Source: Actinomycetota bacterium (lineage in GTDB: Bacteria > Actinomycetota > Actinomycetes > Actinomycetales > Microbacteriaceae). Taken from it: DNA of 64,000 bases. Under the pieces are notes generated by a model. The model searched no databases. It worked only from the letters and a program-made list of their open reading frames with translations, and had not been told where the DNA came from. Shown here piece after piece: positions 47,825 to 56,228 of the stretch. The stretch covers positions 1 through 64,000 of the forward strand of contig JAIUOH010000010.1 of the NCBI GenBank assembly GCA_020161315.1, in the 5' to 3' direction. Position 1 is the first letter of the stretch. Each line of letters starts with the position of its first letter. The position numbers and the translations under genes are program-made.

Positions 47825-49204
47825 TCAGCCGCGAGACACTCCCGCATAGAAGTCAGCATCATCGAACCCTGACGGGAGCGCGATGTTGAACTCTTCTCGG
47901 GCGGCATTCGGAATGGTGTTGAGCACCATGGCCGCGTCGTACTGGTTTTCGTTTCTCGGAGTGTCGACGAACGGAAACCCGGCCTTCATATCAGGGTCAT
48001 ACTCATCAATGAAACGACGCATGTTCTCTGCGTTCTCGCCGGTAAGCGTCGCGTGCGCATCTGCCGCGGCAAAGTTTGCAAAGAAGTCGTAGACGGTCCA
48101 TCCTGCCCCGATGGCCGCGTGGATCGTGCCACCGCTGTAGAGGCCTGGCTGGCCAGGGAAGAACGTTTCGAGGTGCAGCTTCGGGTGTCCACGGCGATAC
48201 TCGACAATGCCCTCTGGCAGAAAGTCGTAGTGTACCTGATAGCCGGTCGCGAAGATGATCGTGTCGATCTGTTCCGACGATCCATCGCTGAAGTGCACGA
48301 CTGACCCATCGACGCGAGAGATATCTGGTCGACGAGAGAGTAGCCCGTGCGACAGCGCGTGCAAGATGGTGTTGCTGACGATCGGGTGTGTTTCGCCGAT
48401 TGGGCCTTCGGGCTTGGGCAGGCCGAACACCGAAAGGTCACCGACGGTCGAAAGGATCACGTCCATGAAGTCTTGCGGCTCAAGCCCGGCCATCCAGGGC
48501 CTGGGTTCAATCTGGGCCCTGCCATCGAGCAGGTCGGGCAGCGCGGCACCGAAGATCTGCTTGGGGAAGAAATAGTAGGGGCGCCTCGTAGAGAGAAACG
48601 CTGTGTCCGCATGAAAAGCCGCGTCCGAGGCGATATCGACCCCGCTGTTGCCTGCGCCGACTACGAGCACGCGTTTTCCACGTAGCTCGTCGGGCGAACG
48701 ATAGTCTTTCGCGTGAATTGCCTGGCCCGTGAACGTGCCGAGCCCCTCAATCTGGGGCATCTGAGGCTGCCATTGTGTGCCAATGGCCGAGTAGATGCCG
48801 CGGTAGTCGCGTGTCTCTCCGGTCGAGAGCTGCACCCGCCAGAATCGCCCCTCATCGGTATCAATAGGCTCTGCTGCGTCGACCGAGACACCGAATTCAC
48901 AGAGCTCTTCGAGCTGATACTCGCGCGCGAACTCTTGAATGTATGCGTACAGATCAGACCACCGCGGGTACATAGGTAGGTCATCTGGCATCGGAAACCC
49001 GACAAAGCCGCCGGCAACCCTCGACGAGATCATGCTGCACGATTCGTACATTGGTGAACCGGGGTTGTCGATGTCCCAGAGACCACCGAGCCCCGTATGG
49101 CGCTCGACGATATCAACTTCGATGCCATAGCGTGTGAATGCCCTGGCGGCGATAAGACCAGAGGGTCCGGCCCCGATGATGAGGTAGCGGGTGGGAAGAG
49201 TCAT
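47825..49204 (-). CDS. Flavin-containing monooxygenase
   Basis: A 459-residue FAD/NADPH monooxygenase. FAD Rossmann GAGPSG (11-16), FMO-identifying motif FTGQAIHAKDY (158-168), NADPH Rossmann GAGNSG (183-188) and the ATG-type motif FATGY are all present. FMOs and related Baeyer-Villiger enzymes oxygenate amines, sulfides or ketones. The gene lies downstream of an SDR and opposite a LysR regulator, suggesting an inducible catabolic step on an unidentified ketone or N/S compound. Confidence 0.9.
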   Translation of the reverse strand: MTLPTRYLIIGAGPSGLIAARAFTRYGIEVDIVERHTGLGGLWDIDNPGSPMYESCSMISSRVAGGFVGFPMPDDLPMYPRWSDLYAYIQEFAREYQLEELCEFGVSVDAAEPIDTDEGRFWRVQLSTGETRDYRGIYSAIGTQWQPQMPQIEGLGTFTGQAIHAKDYRSPDELRGKRVLVVGAGNSGVDIASDAAFHADTAFLSTRRPYYFFPKQIFGAALPDLLDGRAQIEPRPWMAGLEPQDFMDVILSTVGDLSVFGLPKPEGPIGETHPIVSNTILHALSHGLLSRRPDISRVDGSVVHFSDGSSEQIDTIIFATGYQVHYDFLPEGIVEYRRGHPKLHLETFFPGQPGLYSGGTIHAAIGAGWTVYDFFANFAAADAHATLTGENAENMRRFIDEYDPDMKAGFPFVDTPRNENQYDAAMVLNTIPNAAREEFNIALPSGFDDADFYAGVSRG

Positions 49205-49260
49205 TGTCAGTCTGCTTTCTTCGTGAGTACTTTCAGAGCGAGGATCGGGCCAGATGTCGG

Positions 49261-50040
49261 TTAGGTCAACACCGTGCCGCCGTCGACGGCAAGGGTTTGG
49301 CCGGTGATATTTTTCGCGCGATCGCTGAGGAAGAACGCAACGGCCTCGGCGATATCTTCGGGTTCTTGCGCTCGCCCCATCGGGATCGATTGGTCGACGA
49401 TTCCTGCAAAGACCTGTTCGGTAGTGAGATCTGCGAGCGAGGGATCATTCTGTTTCAGGTATGCCACGGTATTGCGCCACATATCTGTGTAGATAAACCC
49501 GGGCATGACCGTGTTCGAGCGGATGCCGGTACGTGCGCAGCCGCGTGCTACGGCGTGACTGAACTCGATGACAGCTGCCTTTGACGCCCCGTAGTGCGCG
49601 AGCATATCGTTGCCCGCGCGAGCTCCGATTGATGAGATGTTGACGATCGCTGCAGGTGGCTGCGCGGTACGAATGAAGTGCTGCGACATGAGAAAGGTGC
49701 CGCGGGTATTGACCGCGAAGACCCTGTCCCAGAGTTCGACATCGATTTCAGCGATGGGGGTGAACATTCCGATGCCCGCGGCGTTCACGAGGCCAGTGAT
49801 CGCACCCTCGCGGGCGGCGGTGTCATAGAGGCCAGCGACCTGAGCCTGATCAGAAACATCGCAGGCAGAGACAATCACTCGTGCCGAGGTGCTGCTTTCG
49901 ATGCTCTCGGCGACCTCGCTGAGACGTTCCTCTTGCAAATCAGTGAGCATCACGGTGTCGAAGTCTTCTGCGATTCTGCTTGCGATCGCGAGGCCGAGGC
50001 CGCCCGATGCTCCGGTTACGATTGCCAATTTGTTCGTCAT
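49261..50040 (-). CDS. Short-chain dehydrogenase/reductase
   Basis: A 259-residue classical SDR: cofactor motif TGASGGLG (9-16), NAAG (86-89), catalytic Ser (ISSIG, near 136), Tyr150 and Lys154 (YGASK). ATG 50040 follows AGGAGG; the longer frame to 50214 runs into the divergent promoter region. Co-directional with the FMO gene 56 nt downstream. An alcohol-to-ketone oxidation feeding an FMO or Baeyer-Villiger step is a plausible pairing, but this is inference. Confidence 0.9.
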   Translation of the reverse strand: MTNKLAIVTGASGGLGLAIASRIAEDFDTVMLTDLQEERLSEVAESIESSTSARVIVSACDVSDQAQVAGLYDTAAREGAITGLVNAAGIGMFTPIAEIDVELWDRVFAVNTRGTFLMSQHFIRTAQPPAAIVNISSIGARAGNDMLAHYGASKAAVIEFSHAVARGCARTGIRSNTVMPGFIYTDMWRNTVAYLKQNDPSLADLTTEQVFAGIVDQSIPMGRAQEPEDIAEAVAFFLSDRAKNITGQTLAVDGGTVLT

Positions 50041-50242
50041 TCGTTCCTCCTTGAACTGAAGTGTGGTGTGCCAGCAAGTCTGGGCTGAGGTGGCAGCAGC
50101 TGTACATGTCCGAAACCGTGCTGCTTCGCACGCAATCGTTAACGTCGGTATGCGCGAGACCGTCACTAGCGGCCTAGTCTGGTGATGACACTTGTTGGCC
50201 GCAGCCGGCGGCAAGGCGTCACTTTCTGCGAAGGAGGAGTGA

Positions 50243-51148
50243 GTGAGCTACGACGATGCGGTTCGTCTCGACCTTGGCATCAGGGCACTGCACGCGTTTG
50301 TTACCGTCATCGATGAGGGGCATTTTGCGCGGGCAGCACTGCGGCTCTTTGTGACGGCGCCCGCGCTCAGCCAACAGATTCGGCGTTTGGAACAGCAGGT
50401 CGGCATGAAGCTGATCGATCGCGAGGCGCATCCGGTCAGGCCGACCGCTGCCGGTGAAGCTCTGTTGCCACACGCACATCGTCTGTTGCGCGAGGCGCAG
50501 CAGACTGCACTCGATCTTGCAAGGTTTACCCGCCGCCAGGACCGAGTGCTGCGGCTGGGATTCATCAACGGTGGACCAAATAGTCTCACCACGAGCCTGC
50601 TTGCCCAGATTCAATCACCCCTTGAGCTGGTACAGCTTCAGTGGCACGAGCAGTTGAGCGAGGTGGCTTCGGGAGCAGTAGACGCAGCTTTTGTGCGCCC
50701 ACCTTTGCCCTTGCTAGACGGGCTCACTCTTGAGAAGGTGGCTGTCGAGCCTCGGGTTGTGATGGTGCATCGTGGGCACCGCTTCGCTGAACTGCCGAGT
50801 GTATCGATTGATGATCTTGACGACGAAGTGCATGTCTCGACAGACCGGGCTGCCCCGGAGTGGATCTCGTATTGGGCGGTGGATCCAAGGCCGAGCGGCA
50901 GGCCAGTGAAATGGGGGCCTCCCGTTCGCACCATGGACGAGCAGCTGCAGACCGTGGCTGCCGGTCTCGCGACCGCGATCACTGCTGCCTCGCTTGCCGA
51001 TTACCATTCGAACCCTGAGGTGGCATACGTGCCGATTGAAGGCATTGACCCCTGCTCTGTCGAGCTTTGTACGCGCACTGGTGACGACCACCCGGGCGTG
51101 CTTGAGCTTCGCCGTGTGGTTGCAGATCTGCAGCAAACGGCGCCCTAA
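50243..51148 (+). CDS. LysR-family transcriptional regulator
   Basis: A 301-residue LysR protein: N-terminal winged helix (ALHAFVTVIDEGHFARAA, then SQQIRRLEQQVG) and a periplasmic-binding-like effector domain. GTG 50243 after AAGGAGGA. Divergent from the SDR-FMO pair across 202 bp, the standard arrangement for a LysR activator and its target. Effector unknown. The intergenic region has a possible -10 (TAGTCT near 50174) for this gene. Confidence 0.9.
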   Translation: MSYDDAVRLDLGIRALHAFVTVIDEGHFARAALRLFVTAPALSQQIRRLEQQVGMKLIDREAHPVRPTAAGEALLPHAHRLLREAQQTALDLARFTRRQDRVLRLGFINGGPNSLTTSLLAQIQSPLELVQLQWHEQLSEVASGAVDAAFVRPPLPLLDGLTLEKVAVEPRVVMVHRGHRFAELPSVSIDDLDDEVHVSTDRAAPEWISYWAVDPRPSGRPVKWGPPVRTMDEQLQTVAAGLATAITAASLADYHSNPEVAYVPIEGIDPCSVELCTRTGDDHPGVLELRRVVADLQQTAP

Positions 51149-51224
51149 TGGCTCTAGGCCCAGTGATGTGCGGCGCGGATGCGGGCGTAGTCAGGTGGTT
51201 TGCGGGTTTTCTTACGCCGCGCTG

Positions 51225-51635
51225 CTACCTTGTTGCAGGCGTGCTCTCGTCGTAGAGGCGAATCAGCTCGTCGACGAAGCGTGATGCGATCTCGCGCTCG
51301 AAGGTGCTCATCGAAGCGATGAGCGCCTCGACGCCCTCGACGAGTGGTAGCACCATGTTTTGTGCCTGATCGGCTGATGCTTCGCTTGCGATCACAAGCA
51401 GCTTGCGGCCGTCGTTTGGGTGCCGTTCGCGGCGAATGTGCCCGGCGTCTTCGAGGCGGTTGAGTACGAGCGTCATCGCGGCGGTTGAGATGTCGAGCCT
51501 GTGTGCAAGCTCCGTGGGGGTGAGCGGCCCGAGCGCGATGAGGTTGTCCATTGCCTCGAGCCCGTGCGCGTCGATCGCGAGCCGCTTTGCGAGTGAGCGC
51601 TCGAAGCGCTGCTGTCGCATTGTGAGCTGTTGCAC
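51225..51635 (-). CDS. MarR-family transcriptional regulator, start lost or altered by a deletion
   Basis: About 137 residues with a MarR winged helix (LGPLTPTELAHRLDIS, AMTLVLNRLEDAGHIRRERHPNDGR, where the wing is intact) and dimerisation helices. Recognisable sequence runs upstream to about 51656 (YDDIRARVQQL), then the strand becomes the antisense of an MFS gene (from 51657). The native start therefore appears deleted. GTG 51635 or ATG 51620 could serve as a new start, but no ribosome site is seen. In intact loci MarR genes often face the exporter they repress, which fits the neighbour. Confidence 0.6.
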   Translation of the reverse strand: MQQLTMRQQRFERSLAKRLAIDAHGLEAMDNLIALGPLTPTELAHRLDISTAAMTLVLNRLEDAGHIRRERHPNDGRKLLVIASEASADQAQNMVLPLVEGVEALIASMSTFEREIASRFVDELIRLYDESTPATR

Positions 51636-51656
51636 CCGTGCCCGAATGTCGTCGTA

Positions 51657-52580
51657 TTTCTTGTGAATCTGCCCGTCGGCATCGCCGCGTTTGCGATCGC
51701 CTGGTTCATTCTGCCTCGCCGCTCGGGTGACAAGGCGATCGGCATCGACCTGCTCGGGGCCGCAATTATCGTTGCCTCGTCGGGTTCGCTCGTGCTCGCC
51801 CTGAACCTCGCGGTCGAGCAAGACTGGCCGCTGTGGACGTGGCTCTGCATCGCAGCCGGCCTGCTCGGCTTCGTGTTGTTCGCTTGGCAGCAGCAGCGCC
51901 TCACCGCGCGCGGTGGGGTGCCGCTTGTCGTCGCCGCGATCTTCAAGAAGCCCGCCTACACGCTCGGCCTTGTGGGTATTGCGCTCTTCTTCAGCGGCCT
52001 CATCGGTACGCAGCTCGTGCTGACCCTCTTCTTGCAGATGGGCAACGGCTTCAGTGCTGGCGAGGCGGGGCTCGGCAATCTGCCGATCGCGATCGGTTCG
52101 GCCGTCGGCGGCGCCATCAGCGGCGCGTTTCTCGCCGAGAAGATTGGGCGACCGATCTTTCACTTGGCGGCAATCGTGCAGTTCGCCGGTGTGGTGCTGC
52201 TTTGGTTCGAGCTGGATCACGGCACACCGTTCAGCATCTGGAGCATCGTGCCCGGCATCTTCCTCTTCGGCGCTGGCGGGGGAGCCGTGATCGCGGCGCT
52301 GTTCAGCAGCATTCTTGCCGCCGTCGATGACGCCGAGATCGGCTCGGCCTCGGGCGTGCTGACCGCGGTGCAGGCGATCGCGAGCTCGATCGGGGTTGCC
52401 GTATTCGGTTCGATCTTCATGAACTCGCTGGTGGGCGATGCCTCGCCGGGCGACGCGTTCAGGCAGACGCTCTTTGTGCAGGCCGGCCTGCTCGTAGCGT
52501 TCTTTCTCGTGGCGTTTTGGTTTCCGAAAGAACTGCGCGCCGACACCCACGGTGGCGCTGTAGTTATGCCCGGGGTCTAG
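51657..52580 (+). pseudogene. DHA2-type MFS drug exporter, N-terminal half deleted
   Basis: Homology begins abruptly at FLVNLPVG, the motif that sits about 165-180 residues into QacA/EmrB-type 14-helix exporters, and continues through eight helices to a normal C-terminus. The missing N-terminal half is not in any upstream frame, where the MarR gene lies instead. An in-frame TTG at 51630 would add nine antisense-MarR residues. Probably non-functional. The end overlaps the convergent epimerase-like gene by 17 nt. Confidence 0.8.
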
Positions 52581-53547
52581 CCCAGATCTCGCGCAGCGCG
52601 GGCTCGAGTTCGGGGTGCGCGAACTCGAAGCCCGCCGCCTCGAGTTTCTCGGGCAGCACCCAGCGGCTCTTCAGCACGAGCTCGGTCTCGGTGCGAATGC
52701 CGATCGCGCCGAGCTCCAGCATCCAACGGGGCATCGTCGGCCCAAACGGGGTGCCGAGCACGCGCCGCACGCTCGCCATGAAGCCGCGGTTGTCGACGGG
52801 GTTCGGGGCGCTCGCGTTCACCGGGCCGTGAAGTGAGGGGTCGATCTCGACGAAGTCGAGGATCCTCGCAATGTCTTCAATGTGCACCCAGCTGAACCGC
52901 TGTGCACCCCGCTTCGCACCCGGGTAGTGGGCGGTGCCTGCGGCGACGCGCCCCCGGGTGACCAGCCACCAGCCGTCGTGCTGGGCGCCGCCGAGGCACA
53001 GACGAGCGAGCCGCTTGATCGGGCCGAGCACGCCACCGTCTCCGAGCACGATCGCGCTGCGCAACGCGATGCGGCGGGTGCCCGGCAGTTCGGCCGCGAA
53101 GAGGGCCCGCTCCCACGCCTTCGCCACCTCGACCGAGAAGCCGGCCCCGATGTCGCCGGCCCCCTCGGTCATTGGGCGATCCTCGGCGTGGCGATAAATA
53201 GTGGCGGTCGACGAGTTCACCCACACGGGTGGGGGAGCGGCCGCCGCGGCGATCGCGTCAGAAAGCTGTGCCGTGGTGTCGAGGCGCGAGCGAAAGATCT
53301 CGGCGCGATTTGCCTTGTTGTAGCGGCAGTTCACACTCTTGCCAGCGAGCCCCACCACGAGGGCGGCGCCGTCGACTGCCGCTGCGATCCCACTTGCATC
53401 GCCCCAGCGCAGCTCGCTGCCGCTGCGCCCGATCGTGACCACCTCGCGACCCTGCTCGCGGTAGTGCTGCGCAAGGTAGCCGCCCATGAAGCCGCCTGCG
53501 CCGCCGAGCACGACTCGGCCAGTCTGGGGAATGATCTGATCTGTCAA
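52564..53547 (-). CDS. TIGR01777-family NAD-dependent epimerase-like protein (SDR fold, DUF1731 tail)
   Basis: A 327-residue extended SDR with the nucleotide-binding start VVLGGAGGFMGGYLAQHY and, at the C-terminus, a DUF1731-like segment (WVLPEKLEAAGFEFAHP). Family members, including SulA-like YfcH proteins, have no settled function. TTG start at 53547 overlapping the upstream DUF4166 stop (TTGA, 53544-53547) indicates translational coupling. Confidence 0.85.
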   Translation of the reverse strand: MTDQIIPQTGRVVLGGAGGFMGGYLAQHYREQGREVVTIGRSGSELRWGDASGIAAAVDGAALVVGLAGKSVNCRYNKANRAEIFRSRLDTTAQLSDAIAAAAAPPPVWVNSSTATIYRHAEDRPMTEGAGDIGAGFSVEVAKAWERALFAAELPGTRRIALRSAIVLGDGGVLGPIKRLARLCLGGAQHDGWWLVTRGRVAAGTAHYPGAKRGAQRFSWVHIEDIARILDFVEIDPSLHGPVNASAPNPVDNRGFMASVRRVLGTPFGPTMPRWMLELGAIGIRTETELVLKSRWVLPEKLEAAGFEFAHPELEPALREIWARPRA

Positions 53548-54206
53548 GACGCTGCTTTCGGTTCGGGGCGGTCGTGATCTGGTTTTTCGCGCACAATGCC
53601 GTAACTGAAGTGGCCGAGATAGCCGTAGACGCGACCTATGATCGGCGCATCAATGGTGAGTTCGACCCGCTGCAGACCGCTCACTTCGTCGTAGTGCTCA
53701 GAGAGCCGCACGGTCGGTGCGAGCAGACTCGGCACGCGAACCCTCAGTCGGCCGAGTGCGATGCCTATCTTGCGGCTCGTGAGGGCGAGGCCGCCATCTC
53801 GCACTTCGACATCGAAGACCGCGGCGACCGTGCGGGGTGTGCCGAGCCTGTCGACGACCACTCCGTCGCGCACGAGTGCAGCCGAGTCGACCATGCGCCA
53901 GGCACCGCCGGGCAACTCGATGACGCGCACCGCGGTGGCGTGACCCGCGTGGCCGCCAGTGGGCTCGGTGCGATTCACGATGCGAAAGCGGGCAGAGCGT
54001 GCGTGCGTTGCGACGATCACGCCGCGCGTCTCGAAAGCCCGCAGCAGTGGCCACAGCCAACGGCGCGGCGTGCCGAACTCGGCGAACACGCCCTCGCCAA
54101 AACCGACGTAGCCCTCAGGGATCGCGGTGAAATACCTGCGCAGCGTCGGGTGTAGTTCGTGCAGCCGCTCGCCGAGGGCTGCCTCATACGGTGAACGCAG
54201 GGGCAT
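53544..54206 (-). CDS. DUF4166 domain-containing protein
   Basis: A 220-residue protein matching the DUF4166 pattern: LHPTLRRYF near the N-terminus, followed by a beta-rich region with the (R)FRIVNRTEP segment. DUF4166 genes are often fused to or next to epimerase-like genes, as here; biochemical role unknown. Minus-strand TAGGCT (54218-54213) is 6 nt before ATG 54206 with no ribosome site: leaderless. Confidence 0.85.
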   Translation of the reverse strand: MPLRSPYEAALGERLHELHPTLRRYFTAIPEGYVGFGEGVFAEFGTPRRWLWPLLRAFETRGVIVATHARSARFRIVNRTEPTGGHAGHATAVRVIELPGGAWRMVDSAALVRDGVVVDRLGTPRTVAAVFDVEVRDGGLALTSRKIGIALGRLRVRVPSLLAPTVRLSEHYDEVSGLQRVELTIDAPIIGRVYGYLGHFSYGIVREKPDHDRPEPKAAS

Positions 54207-54249
54207 GCTCCAAGCCTACGTCGGATGCCGACGATAGACTTCTACAACG

Positions 54250-56049
54250 ATGAGAGCACTTCTGACTGCGGTGATTGCCGCGATCGAGGCGGCCGCCGTG
54301 GCACTCGCGGTGTTCGCCGTGATCGGCATACCCGCGGTGCTCATTTGGTGGCTCAGCTTCGATCTGGGCGCAGAGCCAGAAGCCCTCGCTTCGGCCATCG
54401 CCGCGCTCTGGCAGGTGGCTCACTTTGTGCCCATGCAGCTCACCGTGTCTGCGCAGGCGGCGCTTGGCCTGGGGCTGCCCGCAGCGGAGCTTGTGATGCC
54501 GTTCTCGCTCGCCCCGCTCGCGCTCACTCTTGGCACGGCTCTGCTGGCGTACCGCTCGGGTGCCCGCTTTGCGAATCGCGGCGGTGAGGGGGCCTGGGCG
54601 CTTGTCGGGGGCATCGGCGGGTTTGCGGGTGCCGCCTGGGCCACTGGGCTGCTTGCGGCGAATCTTTCGGTGTGGCCGCAGTGGGCGCGCGTCGTGGTGC
54701 CCGCCGCGGTGTACGCGATTGCGATGGTGTTCGGGTTTGTGCTGCGAGCAGCTCAAGACGACCACGAGTGGTGGCAAGGGTTCGTTCGATCGCTGCAGAA
54801 GCTTGTGGCGAACCTGGCACCTACCGGGGCCGCCGCCCTGCCTGAACGGGCTGGCGAAGCGCTTCGTCTTGCAGCAGGCGGGCTGCTCACGCTACTGATT
54901 CTTGGCGCGCTCGGCGTTGGGGTAGCAATCGTTGCTGGTTACGTTGACATCATTACCCTGAGTCAGGGTCTGCAGCTCAACGTCTTTGGCGTGCTCGCGC
55001 TGTTTGTGCTGCAATTGATGTACCTGCCTACGGCCTGGGTGTGGGCGATTTCTTGGTTCGCCGGCCCCGGATTCGCGGTGGGTGCGGCGACCTCGGTGAC
55101 ACCTTTCGACACCCTGCTTGGCCCGTTGCCGGTGCTGCCGCTCTTCGGGGCACTGCCGTCGAGCTGGGGCTGGGCCGGTGGTCTCGCCCCGGCGATTGTG
55201 GTGGTCATAGGCACTGTGTTGGGGGGTCTTGCGGGCGGGCGCCCAATGATGCGCCGTGCGTCGGCGGTAGTCGCGATCGCCGTTCCCGTGTGTGCGGCTC
55301 TGATCGTCGGCCTCGTCGTTGCGCTGTTCAGCGTGTTGGCGAGTGGCGCAATTGGGCCGGGGCGTCTCGCAGAGACTGGGCCTGTCTGGTGGCAGGTCGG
55401 TGGGTTTGTTGCGCTTGAGCTCGCATTCGGCATGAGCCTCGGAGTGTTTGCCCGTCGATTCGATGTTGCCCGCTTGCGCACGATGGTGCCGGTCAGCCTG
55501 CAACGCGACGAAGATTTGTTGCACGGTGAGCCCGGCTTGCCGCATGAGCGACTCGTGGCTTCCGATGGGTTCGGTGCGCCCGATAGCACCCTCGGCCGCG
55601 GTCGCATTGCTCTCGACGAGGATCTCATGGCCACGCAGCCGGTTGAGCCCCTGAGAGAAGCGCAGTTCGCTGATGAACAGCCCACGGTCGAGATTGAGCC
55701 GCTTGGGGCCGTCGTTGCTGATATTGATGACGATGCCGTGCACTTCGACAGGATCAGTGAACGGACAGCAGCTTCGGTTGTCGAGCCAGCGTTGGTCGAG
55801 CCTGTCGAGGTGAAACTTGAGCCTGCGCGGGTCGAGCTAGTCGAGACCAAGCTTGAGGTTGACGAGCTCGCTCATCTCGACAGGCTCGATGAGCCCGAGC
55901 CCGAGCCCGAGCCAGAACCAGCTGAGGCGGTCGACCCGCTGCTGCAAGCGTTCTCGTGGGATGCTGCCACCCCCGAAGTGCCGGCGGCAGAACCGGGCAC
56001 GCGCGACTGGCGCTCACGCATGCGCTCGAAACTGGGCCGCGAAGACTGA
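54250..56049 (+). CDS. DUF6350-family (PerM-like) polytopic membrane protein with a repeat-derived acidic tail
   Basis: A 599-residue protein with about eight to ten membrane helices over the first 410 residues, of the actinobacterial DUF6350 family, some of which are named cell division protein PerM; that role is not demonstrated here. The cytoplasmic tail (about 420-599) is acidic and low in complexity, including a PEPEPEPEP run. Within it, 55742-55893 is built from the same REP-like repeats found between genes elsewhere in this window, read in frame (VEPVEVKLEP, HLDRLDEPEP). TAGACT (54235-54240) lies 9 nt before ATG. Confidence 0.82.
   Translation: MRALLTAVIAAIEAAAVALAVFAVIGIPAVLIWWLSFDLGAEPEALASAIAALWQVAHFVPMQLTVSAQAALGLGLPAAELVMPFSLAPLALTLGTALLAYRSGARFANRGGEGAWALVGGIGGFAGAAWATGLLAANLSVWPQWARVVVPAAVYAIAMVFGFVLRAAQDDHEWWQGFVRSLQKLVANLAPTGAAALPERAGEALRLAAGGLLTLLILGALGVGVAIVAGYVDIITLSQGLQLNVFGVLALFVLQLMYLPTAWVWAISWFAGPGFAVGAATSVTPFDTLLGPLPVLPLFGALPSSWGWAGGLAPAIVVVIGTVLGGLAGGRPMMRRASAVVAIAVPVCAALIVGLVVALFSVLASGAIGPGRLAETGPVWWQVGGFVALELAFGMSLGVFARRFDVARLRTMVPVSLQRDEDLLHGEPGLPHERLVASDGFGAPDSTLGRGRIALDEDLMATQPVEPLREAQFADEQPTVEIEPLGAVVADIDDDAVHFDRISERTAASVVEPALVEPVEVKLEPARVELVETKLEVDELAHLDRLDEPEPEPEPEPAEAVDPLLQAFSWDAATPEVPAAEPGTRDWRSRMRSKLGRED
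55742..55893 (+). repeat. REP-like repeats translated inside the DUF6350 gene
   Basis: ACTTCGACAGGATCAGTGAA (55742-55761), GGTCGAGCCTGTCGAGG (near 55795), GTCGAGCTAGTCGAG and CTCATCTCGACAGGCTCGAT (from 55871) are arms of the window's REP-like family, embedded without breaking the frame. Confidence 0.65.
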
Positions 56050-56133
56050 TCGCCGCGGGGCCGTCGGCCCGCGATCCTCGTGTTACGTGCGTGCCAGCGG
56101 CACGAGCCGGAAGGTGCTATGGTTGGCGGTGCA

Positions 56134-56217
56134 ATCCACGGGGGCCCGCACGCGGCGGGCTGAGATGAAGCGCGCGAGCTTCGACCGTTCAACCTGATCT
56201 GGGTAATTCCAGCGGAG
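56134..56217 (+). promoter_or_regulatory. TPP riboswitch (THI element)
   Basis: The conserved blocks are all present: GGGGGCCCG early, CGGGCTGAGAT, GACCGTTCAACCTGATCTGG and GTAATTCCAGCGG. The closing 3' strand (CCAGCGGAG) merges with the GGAGGAAGG ribosome site of thiB, so thiamine pyrophosphate binding should block translation. A weak -10 (TATGGT, 56118-56123) precedes it. Confidence 0.95.
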
Positions 56218-56228
56218 GAAGGAACTCT

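Noticed and set aside
50041-50242. Specific LysR binding site between SDR and LysR genes
   Set aside because: Several weak T-N11-A matches exist, none distinctive enough to mark.
51630-51657. Frameshift as the explanation for the short MFS gene
   Set aside because: The missing N-terminal half is not found in any other upstream frame; that DNA is the MarR gene, so deletion fits better.
51657-52550. Upstream extension of the MarR reading frame to 441 codons
   Set aside because: The extra codons are the antisense of the MFS remnant and show no protein family; only the part up to about 51656 is MarR-like.
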